IMG/VR virus record: IMGVR_UViG_3300046457_000126 | Coordinates: 1-44,799 of that record | DNA: 44,799 bases | Strand: one strand, 5' to 3' | Source of the DNA: a virus | In this document: one piece after another, positions 38,487-44,799 of the stretch | Position numbering within the stretch: position 1 is the first letter of the stretch | How the letters are laid out: every line of letters begins with the position of its first letter | Notes under the pieces: generated by a model | Databases searched by the model: none | What the model was told of the DNA's origin: nothing | Seen by the model: the letters and a program-made list of their open reading frames with translations, nothing else | Translations under genes and position numbers: made by a program

Positions 38487-40748
38487 TCAACCCCCGATAG
38501 ATGCTTCGATCGTCATCGACGCCACAATCAGCGGCAAGGGATCGCTTTGCCGGATGCACACCGAGCCGTCTTGTTGCCACGACGGTGTGAGCGTGATCTC
38601 GATCTCACCCGTCACCATCGCCGGCGGTGAGCCGTACGGCTCGGTCGTGCGTTGCTTGAACTGCGTCAGCTTTGCGAACGACGGACCGACGAAGACGCCC
38701 GACGAGTTGTGCACACGCAGCCAGACCTTATTGATGTTCTTCGCGCGCCCCTGGCCGTAGCCTTCCGTCGCGAACGAAAACGGCAGCGTCTGCAGGTCGG
38801 CGGTGATCGGCAGCCCTACTGTTGCGACGCTCGCCGGTTGCGGCAGCGCGACGGCGCCGTTCACCACGACCTGTTGCGGCGCGACAGCCCCGTCGGCGAG
38901 AATACTGACGGTTTTGCCTTCTAGATGGTTGAGCCCGACGACCGACGTTATTCCGGTGCCCGTCACCTGCACGCCGCAGTCGACGAAAAAGCTGTCGGTC
39001 AACTGGTTCACCTGGCGCGTGTGCAGGCGCTCGACATAGCGCACTTGGCGCCCGTTCACCGTTCGATTGACGATCGCGTAGAGAGCCGATTCGGCGCCTT
39101 CGGTCACGACGCAGACCGATTCGAACGCGCCGTCGGTGTCGTGGTGGTGCCACGCGGACACCTTGTGGGCGGGTGAGTAGGTCAGCCCGAGCAGCGTACC
39201 GTTAGACGAGACGCACCAGACGATCGGATATGGCGCTTTCGCGTACGCCATGTCGGAGATCGTCAGAAAGTCGAACAGGTGCGGCGCCATCAGGCTGATG
39301 TCTTGCGTGACGTAGCCGCCGGCGTAGTAGTTGTAGGTCATCTCACCGACGTGGCCACCCATCGCGAACGCGTAGAGCAACGAGTTGCTCACGGTTACCG
39401 GCACCACGTTCGACGCGCCGTTGTAGCCCTGGGGCTGCACCGACAGTGTGCTCGGTGTGATCGCCTGTGTCGCCGATCCGTTCGCTGTAACGGTCCACTC
39501 CGAACTCGACGTTAGCAGCACCAGCTCGGAAAGCGGCACGATGTGCCGGATCGTGTTTGCCTCGCGCGCGGCGATGCGGTAATTCAACGCGTCGGTGTCG
39601 CGAGACGGCGTGCTCAGCGACAGGTTCGACTCGGTGCCGGTGCGCGTCATCCATATGGATTGCGGAAGCGTGACCGTGCTCGCGAACACGCGGCGCTGCT
39701 GGTGGTAGCCGACCGCCGCCGGGTAGTTGGTCGCGCTGCCGAACGGGTTCGTCAGTTCGGGCGGCGTCGTGCCGGTGTCCGGCGTGATGTTGTTGTCGGT
39801 GATCGACAGGTCTTCGGTCTGACCGATAAACGCGAAAATACCTTGATACTTGCGGTACACGTTGTACCGGCCGGCGCCGGTCACGGCCGGCCAGATGATC
39901 AGGTTCGTGTACCCGGCGAGCGTCAAATCGTTACTGCATGTCGCCGTCGCCGATGCGAGCGATTCTTCCATCGTGCCCGTCGCGAGCGCTGTGACGCAGT
40001 ACACGCAGTCGATGTAAATCGGCGTGCCCGTCGAGCCGTGCGTCGCTGTCGCTGTCGGCGTGCCCGGCGCCGCGACCGATGACACGAAACTGATGTTCGT
40101 CAGTGTCCAGTTCGCCGCGCCGAGCCGGCGAAGTTCCTTCGGCGGGTAGTTCGGGTGCGTGATCGTGAGCACGTCGGCCGATTGCACGTAATGCAGATCG
40201 AACAAATCGGCTTCGGCGTACGGCGTCGAGATCTGGTAGACACGCGCTACTGATCCCGCGCCTGTCACGCGCGAAATGTCGACGGCAACGCCCGTCGGAT
40301 CTGTGAGCGTGAACGTATTCGTCGTAACGTTCGCCGCGAGTCCGTACAGCGACGTACCGGCCGGGCCGAAGACGTATATCCAATCACCTGCGCTGAATCC
40401 GTGCGCGGCGGACGTAATGACGCCGGCTGCGACCGACGACGCCTTCGACGCTTCAAGCAGTGTCGCCCCCTGCGTATGGAAGCGGACATACCCGTCGCCA
40501 ACTTCCAACGCCATCGTCTGCGACACGCTGTACGTGAACGGGATCATCCGTGAACGTTTCGAACTGGTGTTGGTTTCCAGCACGAATGCCGTGCCGGATC
40601 GGTTCGCGGCCGGGCCATGCGGCAAGGTGATGAAATTGCGGCAGAGCGCGAGCCCGGTCTGAAACTGGTCGAGATCGACGCGGCCGAACAGTTCCGGCGT
40701 GATCTCGCCGGCGGCGAACGAGCGGGATAGGTTGCGGACGTTCGGCAT
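38487..40748 (-). CDS. Tail tubular protein B-like (tail nozzle)
   Basis: A 753-aa virion protein in the position of T7 gp12. The N-terminus (LSRSFAAGEITPELFGRVDL, then LALCRNFITLPHGPAANRSG) is the shared signature of this podoviral tail family; the rest is beta-rich. Six copies would form the tail nozzle. Start is ATG 40748, overlapping the tubular protein A stop (TAATG); an in-frame extension to 40766 lies inside that gene. Confidence 0.83.
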   Translation of the reverse strand: MPNVRNLSRSFAAGEITPELFGRVDLDQFQTGLALCRNFITLPHGPAANRSGTAFVLETNTSSKRSRMIPFTYSVSQTMALEVGDGYVRFHTQGATLLEASKASSVAAGVITSAAHGFSAGDWIYVFGPAGTSLYGLAANVTTNTFTLTDPTGVAVDISRVTGAGSVARVYQISTPYAEADLFDLHYVQSADVLTITHPNYPPKELRRLGAANWTLTNISFVSSVAAPGTPTATATHGSTGTPIYIDCVYCVTALATGTMEESLASATATCSNDLTLAGYTNLIIWPAVTGAGRYNVYRKYQGIFAFIGQTEDLSITDNNITPDTGTTPPELTNPFGSATNYPAAVGYHQQRRVFASTVTLPQSIWMTRTGTESNLSLSTPSRDTDALNYRIAAREANTIRHIVPLSELVLLTSSSEWTVTANGSATQAITPSTLSVQPQGYNGASNVVPVTVSNSLLYAFAMGGHVGEMTYNYYAGGYVTQDISLMAPHLFDFLTISDMAYAKAPYPIVWCVSSNGTLLGLTYSPAHKVSAWHHHDTDGAFESVCVVTEGAESALYAIVNRTVNGRQVRYVERLHTRQVNQLTDSFFVDCGVQVTGTGITSVVGLNHLEGKTVSILADGAVAPQQVVVNGAVALPQPASVATVGLPITADLQTLPFSFATEGYGQGRAKNINKVWLRVHNSSGVFVGPSFAKLTQFKQRTTEPYGSPPAMVTGEIEITLTPSWQQDGSVCIRQSDPLPLIVASMTIEASIGG

Positions 40749-41413
40749 TATCGGTTCGTGATCCACGAGGCGTTACGTTGCGACTGCGCATGCGAGCGCC
40801 GGCGGTTGTTCGCGTCACTCGTCTTGGCTTGCGACAAGCTGGTGAGATAACCCGACATCATCGATTTCGCCATCGCCGCGCCCGCGTCGCCCTTGATCAC
40901 CGGCCCGGCGAGGTAAGCGGCGAGCAGCCACGAAACGGTGTCGACGACTTGCGCGGGGAACTTCGTCGTGTCGGTTATGCCGGCGACGAAGCGTACCTGT
41001 GCGTTTTCAAGGTTCGTGTAGATCACCGACGCGCCGGTCGCGTTGGTTTCAAGTTCGTATGGAATGGGGTCAGCCGGCAACGCTGAGCCTTGCCAGTGGC
41101 AGCCGCGCTCGTCCGTCGGGTAGAGCGTGAGCGCCACCGGGTCGACGAGATCGATGATGTTCCGGCAGTTGTTCGGCGCCATGTACACGTACAGGAAGCC
41201 TGGCGGCGGGGTGTCACTGAGTAGCGCGAGCGTCGCGCGCTGCGTGGCGAAGCCCCACTCGTGCGCTTCGAGCACGATGTCGCGCGCGATCGGATAGAAG
41301 CGTTGGCAGTGTTCGGCCTGGGCGCTGCCTTCCGGCGGGTTAATGCTCGACACAGTGGCGTCGTCGCCAAGATGCCCGAGCGCCAAGTTGCATACGTCGA
41401 CTTCCGAGGCCAT
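40748..41413 (-). CDS. Tail tubular protein A-like (head-tail adaptor)
   Basis: A 221-aa protein of the gp11-type adaptor family: EVDVCNLALGHLGDDATVSS at the N-terminus, ARDIVLEAHEWGFATQR near residue 45, and a C-terminal helical region ending in basic residues. It forms a ring under the portal that receives the tail tube protein B. AGGAGAAGGGC precedes ATG 41413. Confidence 0.88.
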   Translation of the reverse strand: MASEVDVCNLALGHLGDDATVSSINPPEGSAQAEHCQRFYPIARDIVLEAHEWGFATQRATLALLSDTPPPGFLYVYMAPNNCRNIIDLVDPVALTLYPTDERGCHWQGSALPADPIPYELETNATGASVIYTNLENAQVRFVAGITDTTKFPAQVVDTVSWLLAAYLAGPVIKGDAGAAMAKSMMSGYLTSLSQAKTSDANNRRRSHAQSQRNASWITNR

Positions 41414-41430
41414 GCCCTTCTCCTAAAAAC

Positions 41431-41458
41431 AAAACGGGAACCCGCAGGCTCCCGTTTT
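41431..41458. terminator. Terminator-like hairpin between late genes
   Basis: AAAACGGGA (41431-41439) pairs with TCCCGTTTT (41450-41458), giving a T-tract on either strand. It lies between the 75-aa gene and tubular protein A. It may attenuate tail gene expression relative to capsid genes. Confidence 0.75.
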
Positions 41459-41480
41459 CACTCACCTATGCGCGAGCCGT

Positions 41481-41708
41481 TTATGCCAAGTCGTGCGCAG
41501 GATTGGGCGGCATCGCGCCGATCGGGTTGTTGCCGGTCGTGCCAGTCACTTCGCCTTTCTTCGTGCCGCGCTTCGGTGCGCCTTTGCCGTCGAGGCGTTC
41601 CATCCACGTTTCCGAGAACAGGCTTTCGCTCGCGATCTCGAACTCGTCGCCCGGCTCGCGAAAGTGGCCGTACACGCCCTTCTCGATCGCGATGACTTTG
41701 ATGCCCAT
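41481..41708 (-). CDS. Small structural-region protein (75 aa)
   Basis: A 75-aa protein from ATG 41708, with GAGGG seven bases upstream. The first ~35 residues (MGIKVIAIEKGVYGHFREPG) fold like a short beta domain with the PGD-F turn seen in small phage head or head-tail proteins; the C-terminal half is Gly/Lys/Pro-rich and probably disordered. It lies between the decoration protein and the tail adaptor and is flanked by hairpins. A head completion role is plausible but unproven. Confidence 0.7.
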   Translation of the reverse strand: MGIKVIAIEKGVYGHFREPGDEFEIASESLFSETWMERLDGKGAPKRGTKKGEVTGTTGNNPIGAMPPNPAHDLA

Positions 41709-41721
41709 GTCCAAACCCTCG

Positions 41722-41743
41722 AAAAGCCCGGCCGAAGCCGGGC
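41722..41743 (-). terminator. Terminator after decoration protein gene
   Basis: GCCCGGC and GCCGGGC form a 7-bp stem with a UUCG-type tetraloop on the minus strand, followed by TTTT. It lies seven bases after the stop of the Bbp16-like gene, and would reduce readthrough from the abundant capsid transcript. Confidence 0.75.
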
Positions 41744-41750
41744 GCTGTCA

Positions 41751-42206
41751 TTACGAGACGGTGAAGCCCTTCGCGTAATCGATCGTGCCGTTGAGCGTCT
41801 GCAGATCTTCAACCAGGCCGGCGGTGATCGAGCCAGCGGTCGCGGACGAGCCGCCGACCGTGTAGATCAGCCCGACGTAGCGGCGATACTTGCCGTACGG
41901 CAGATCGATCTGAATCAGTCGCGCCTTTGCTAGCAACGCGGCGAGCAGGACTGCGCCGGTCGTGTAGTGCGTGATCACGTTGGTCGTGAGCGCTGCGTCG
42001 TCAGCCGACACCAGCGCGATCGTCAGCGACGTCAGCGTGGCGAAGTTGACCGAGCCGACTTGCGCGAACAGGCTGATGTCTTGCCCGTCGCCGATGCCCG
42101 ACTTCGTGTTGTATCCACCCGGCAGGGTGTCGATGACGTTCGTCGAGTTCGCTGTAGCCGTAATGGCCTGCGAATCCGAGAACAAGGCTTGTGTATCCAT
42201 GATCAT
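41751..42206 (-). CDS. Capsid decoration/cement protein, Bbp16-like
   Basis: A 151-aa protein. SDSQAITATANSTNVIDTLP and GDGQDISLFAQVG near the N-terminus match the Bbp16-type capsid cement family of BPP-1-like phages, which binds outside the shell as a jellyroll-like trimer or dimer. It follows the major capsid gene as in BPP-1. An AGGGG lies ten bases upstream of ATG 42206. The family assignment is from motif memory. Confidence 0.78.
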   Translation of the reverse strand: MIMDTQALFSDSQAITATANSTNVIDTLPGGYNTKSGIGDGQDISLFAQVGSVNFATLTSLTIALVSADDAALTTNVITHYTTGAVLLAALLAKARLIQIDLPYGKYRRYVGLIYTVGGSSATAGSITAGLVEDLQTLNGTIDYAKGFTVS

Positions 42207-42235
42207 GATGTGCTACCCCTTTGTTCGTTTGCAGA

Positions 42236-42251
42236 GCGGGCCGAAGCCCGC
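42236..42251 (-). terminator. Hairpin after major capsid gene
   Basis: GCGGGC and GCCCGC form a 6-bp stem around a UUCG tetraloop on the minus strand, 14 bases after the capsid gene stop. No T-run follows, so it may protect the capsid mRNA from 3' decay more than terminate. Confidence 0.55.
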
Positions 42252-42264
42252 GCAGTGGATTCGC

Positions 42265-43287
42265 TTAGACGACTCGCGTTTCGGTCGACAGCAGTGCGTC
42301 GACGATGCGGATCGGGATGCCGAGGAACTTCGTCGTGATCTGGCCTTGCGCTTCCTCGATGCTCAACGCGTTTTGCGACTTGTTCAGCGCTTGGACGCGC
42401 AGCATTTCGCCGATCGTGCGGTTGACGTAGAACACCGGGCGGCCCATGCCTTGACGCGGAACGCGCGCAGTCATGCGGATCATCGTCTGGATCAGGTCGA
42501 CCGGCGACGTACCGTTGACGCCAGGGAACGTCGGCGCCGTGGCGATCGTCGTCAAGTCGGACACGTTGATGTTCGCGGCGCGCACGACATAGCGCCAATC
42601 CTTCAGCGCGATACCGCACTTCCACTGCCAGCGGTCAGCCACGGCGCGGAAACGGTTGTTGCTCGCGTCGAACGCGTCGATCGTGCCGAGGTCTTCGTGG
42701 AACACGCCGGCCTTCGAGCCCTTCGGGAAAATGCCGGTGACGGTCTGGTCGCCCCAGTTCATCAGCCAGATCGAGCAGTTGTTCGAGCCCGTGCCGCCGC
42801 AATCGATGATGTTGTTCGCGTTGCCTGCGCCCGAGATCGTGCCGTAGCGCGTCGCGAGGCCGGTGAAACGTTCCGGGTTCACCGAGACGTCGCCGTAGAA
42901 CAGGGTCGACGCCATCGTTTCATTCATCGCTTCAAGGAACGAACTGGCTTCGGACAGGCGGAACGCAGCCGTGTTGCCATTCAGGTTCGCGACATCGACG
43001 TCGATTTCGTTACGTGCTTCGAGCATGCCCGTTGCTTCGTCGACCTGTGCGCGCGTCGACTTGCTCGGCGGAACGCCGCCGTACAGCTTGCGCCACACGA
43101 CAGTCGGCAAGCCAGTGCGCACGGTCGTGCGGTGACCGGTCGGCAAATTACCTTCGGCCCACACGGCGTCGAGCAGGATCTCGTTCGTCTGGTTCAGCAG
43201 TTCGATCACGTCGGCGGTCGCGCCGGACGGGTCGAGCGATTTCGCTACGTCGAGCAGCGTCGGATTCTTGGTGCCAAGTACGGCCAT
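42265..43287 (-). CDS. Major capsid protein, BPP-1 (Bbp17)-type
   Basis: A 340-aa HK97-fold capsid protein of the BPP-1/BcepC6B type. Conserved stretches include the N-terminal LLDVAKSLDPSG and IIELLNQTNEIL-like helix, GLPTVVWRKLYGGVPPSKST, and GRPVFYVNRTIGEMLRVQAL in the C-terminal half. About 400 copies or so would form the shell, with scaffold from the upstream gene and cement from the downstream one. AAAGGGGC precedes ATG 43287. Length is typical for this family. Confidence 0.9.
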   Translation of the reverse strand: MAVLGTKNPTLLDVAKSLDPSGATADVIELLNQTNEILLDAVWAEGNLPTGHRTTVRTGLPTVVWRKLYGGVPPSKSTRAQVDEATGMLEARNEIDVDVANLNGNTAAFRLSEASSFLEAMNETMASTLFYGDVSVNPERFTGLATRYGTISGAGNANNIIDCGGTGSNNCSIWLMNWGDQTVTGIFPKGSKAGVFHEDLGTIDAFDASNNRFRAVADRWQWKCGIALKDWRYVVRAANINVSDLTTIATAPTFPGVNGTSPVDLIQTMIRMTARVPRQGMGRPVFYVNRTIGEMLRVQALNKSQNALSIEEAQGQITTKFLGIPIRIVDALLSTETRVV

Positions 43288-43300
43288 GATTTACGCCCCT

Positions 43301-43957
43301 TTATTTCATGTTCGGATAGAGGCGGTTCTCAAGCGGCGTCTTGGCGCGGTCACTCTGCCCCGCGTCGCCACTGATAATGCGCCCGTCTTCACTGATTGCC
43401 TTGCCGGCCTTGACCATGAACCGAACTACTTCGGGATGGTTGCCAAGGCCGCTTTGATTCAGCAGCGCTTTCAACGCGGGAGAGCCGAATTTGTCGAGCG
43501 CTTGCTTTGCCACGGCCAGGTTCTCGGGCAGCTTGTCGCCACCGATTTCCTTGTCGGAGGTTGTTTCCTCCGCCCATTTGGCCGTCGCCTCTTTCTGCTG
43601 CGCGACAACTTGAGCCGCAAACCCTTGCGCCTGCTTGGCGCCGAGATCCGCAAGCTTCTGTGCTTCTTCCTGCGTCAAGCCCTTCTCTTTGGCGAACGCC
43701 TTCAACTCGTCCAGTGCTTCGCCTTTCAGGTCAACACCTTCGGGCAACTTGAACTCGTATTCGACGGGTGCAGCTTCAGCGGCCTTTTCGGCCGGCTTGG
43801 CTGCTTCGCCTTCGGCGGGCTTCGCCGATGCTTCCGTCGCCTGTGCGGCTTCGGTCGCGGGTGTTGCTGCTTGGCTCTGCGATGCGTCGACGGGCGCCGC
43901 CGTCGTGCTGGTCGCGTCTGCCGGTGCCGCTTGGCTTTCAGTGGAGAGGTCAGCCAT
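43301..43957 (-). CDS. Capsid scaffolding protein
   Basis: A 218-aa acidic protein: residues 1-62 are Ala/Glu/Pro-rich and disordered, then EFKLPEGVDLKGEALDELKA starts a helical region with LTQEEAQKLADLGAKQA, the layout of phage scaffolds placed directly upstream of the capsid gene. It would direct prohead assembly and leave before packaging. AAGGAAAAA precedes ATG 43957; the start overlaps the previous gene stop by a few bases. Confidence 0.82.
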   Translation of the reverse strand: MADLSTESQAAPADATSTTAAPVDASQSQAATPATEAAQATEASAKPAEGEAAKPAEKAAEAAPVEYEFKLPEGVDLKGEALDELKAFAKEKGLTQEEAQKLADLGAKQAQGFAAQVVAQQKEATAKWAEETTSDKEIGGDKLPENLAVAKQALDKFGSPALKALLNQSGLGNHPEVVRFMVKAGKAISEDGRIISGDAGQSDRAKTPLENRLYPNMK

Positions 43958-44285
43958 TTGGTTTTTCCTTTACCTGCGCTTCGTTCGCCATCTGCGCGTA
44001 GAGCCCGGCGCCACCTTCGATCGAATGGATCTGAGCGACGAGCCGTAGCGCAATGCTGCGTTTGCCTTCGTTGAAAATCGACCAGTTCGTGTTGCCGTCG
44101 AAGGACTGCTGGTACAGCCTTGCGTCGCCGAGCAGGCGCCACATGAAACGACGGCCACGTTTGCCACTCATGAGCCAACGCACGTCATCCAACTCGATCG
44201 CCATCTCGAAGCGTGATTGCTCGCGGGCGTTGGCGCGCTGCTCGTCTAGCGCGGTCAGATCGGTCGGGTTGAAGTCGTCACTCAT
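43950..44285 (-). CDS. Bbp19-like protein, full copy
   Basis: A 111-aa protein with the Bbp19-like pattern: DDVRWLMSGKRGRRFMWRLL, then FDGNTNWSIFNEGKRSIALRL. Members lie between portal and scaffold genes in BPP-1-like phages and their function is unproven; a role in head assembly is inferred. The CGTTCACTTA motif lies 33 bases before its ATG at 44285, suggesting it begins the capsid transcript. The truncated copy at 1-31 is the same gene. Confidence 0.72.
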   Translation of the reverse strand: MSDDFNPTDLTALDEQRANAREQSRFEMAIELDDVRWLMSGKRGRRFMWRLLGDARLYQQSFDGNTNWSIFNEGKRSIALRLVAQIHSIEGGAGLYAQMANEAQVKEKPNG

Positions 44286-44317
44286 CGTGTGCGGAATATA
44301 CGGGCGCGTTTTGGCGG

Positions 44318-44327
44318 TAAGTGAACG
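44318..44327 (-). promoter_or_regulatory. Late-region motif CGTTCACTTA before capsid cassette
   Basis: This is the right-copy equivalent of the site at 64-73. The decamer is unchanged although the bases right beside it differ between copies (TCAAAAGC against GCCAAAAC downstream), which suggests the motif itself is under selection. Confidence 0.5.
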
Positions 44328-44367
44328 CTGCCGGCGAAGTGCTTCTCGCTCGGCTCACAGCAGCGCG

Positions 44368-44413
44368 CGCCCGGTGTCGGCAGCTTGTTCGCGCAACCCA
44401 CCAGCACCGGGCG
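44368..44413. repeat. Inverted repeat, right copy
   Basis: CGCCCGGTG (44368-44376) and CACCGGGCG (44405-44413) repeat the stem seen at 114-157 with a diverged loop. Confidence 0.45.
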
Positions 44414-44417
44414 GGGC

Positions 44418-44732
44418 TCATCCGTAAATGCGATTGGCGAGCGGCTTCGGCTCGCTGTTACCGTTTGCGAGTTCCATGTCGGTGATCTGCAGCGACATGC
44501 TGTTTTCGGCGCCGTCCTGGTTCTCGTACTGCGACACGCTGCACACTTCGACCAAGGCGGTTAGTTGCATGACCGTGCCGACGGGCGGTAGGTCGGTGAT
44601 GCCGAGCTTCGCGAGCACTTCGTCGCAAAGCTGGATCGAGAGCCCGTACGGGTACGCCGGCTGATCGTCGTCATCGCAGCCGAGCATCGTTTCGGCCTTG
44701 GCTTCGGCCGCGCTGAGTTTCATCGAGATCAT
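44418..44732 (-). CDS. Capsid staple-like protein, variant copy
   Basis: A 104-aa variant of the protein at 162-479. It lacks one residue before the acidic run (GCDDDD against GSGDDDD) and has Ser for Thr and Ser for Asn in the YPYGL and ENNMS segments. Both reading frames are intact, so both alleles are probably functional. It is likely an allele from another phage in the sample, not a true second gene. Its start overlaps the portal stop. Confidence 0.62.
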   Translation of the reverse strand: MISMKLSAAEAKAETMLGCDDDDQPAYPYGLSIQLCDEVLAKLGITDLPPVGTVMQLTALVEVCSVSQYENQDGAENSMSLQITDMELANGNSEPKPLANRIYG

Positions 44733-44799
44733 TGCTGGCCCCCGGTGTAACCGGTCAAATTCGACATCACATCGCTCAACATGTTGCTGCCCCCGCCCT
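44729..44799 (-). CDS. Portal protein, 3' end of variant copy
   Basis: The window edge cuts the portal gene; only the last 23 codons are present. They read GGGSNMLSDVMSNL, as in the full copy, then TGYTGGQQ instead of QGYGGAPQ. Divergence is greatest in these last codons. Confidence 0.7.
   Translation of the reverse strand, partial: GGGSNMLSDVMSNLTGYTGGQQ

Larger units (their letters stand above)
44255..44799. repeat. Terminal near-duplicate segment, right copy
   Basis: This segment is the diverged counterpart of 1-546. It includes an intergenic region, a whole staple-like gene and the last codons of portal, where the window ends. Joining 1 to 44255 gives a circle of about 44254 bases. Confidence 0.85.

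Overview
The window is an essentially complete genome of a temperate, short-tailed (podovirus-type) bacteriophage of about 44 kb, high in GC and densely coded. No host genes are present. The capsid genes resemble those of Bordetella phage BPP-1 and Burkholderia phage BcepC6B (Bbp16-, Bbp17- and Bbp19-like), and the tail and ejection genes follow the T7 layout. The attP core is the 3' half of a tRNA-Pro(UGG) gene. A Burkholderiales host is likely, but this is inferred from family resemblance and base composition; no search was run. The first ~546 and last ~545 bases are diverged copies of one segment, so the window reads as a circular genome whose assembly overlaps itself across a strain variant.

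Layout. Minus strand 8.7 to 0 kb, continuing from 44.8 down to 24.5 kb: a Cro-like regulator, a DNA methyltransferase and a primase-helicase, then a probable origin (GGTAGC iterons around an AT-rich island at 5.17-5.37 kb), a small HTH protein, terminase small subunit, a hidden 57-aa gene, terminase large subunit, portal and a capsid-staple-like protein. Across the circle junction follow a Bbp19-like protein, scaffold, major capsid protein, decoration protein, tail tubular proteins A and B, three ejection proteins (one with a lytic transglycosylase, one of 2054 aa with an HExxH motif), a tail spike, two small membrane proteins, endolysin, Rz/Rz1 and a secreted fibre-like protein. Plus strand 8.8 to 24.5 kb: CI repressor and terminator, then one long early operon with DUF2800 nuclease, DUF2815 ssDNA-binding protein, a family-B-like DNA polymerase, a short sliding-clamp-like protein, VRR-NUC nuclease, mosaic small proteins, a DUF4224 protein, tyrosine integrase, attP, an SNF2-type helicase and a second methyltransferase.

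Control. Nine 19-bp sites of consensus TGTTMGGCNNTRCCKAACA lie at the cI/cro intergenic region, upstream of the methyltransferase, on the early rightward promoter and upstream of the clamp gene; they are the probable CI/Cro operators. A second 10-mer, CGTTCACTTA on the minus strand, recurs at five distinct late-region loci, always in the sense of late transcription, including the spaces before terminase, the capsid cassette and the tail spike. It may be a late-transcription signal.

No reverse transcriptase or diversity-generating element of the BPP-1 kind, CRISPR array, complete tRNA or phage RNA polymerase was recognised.
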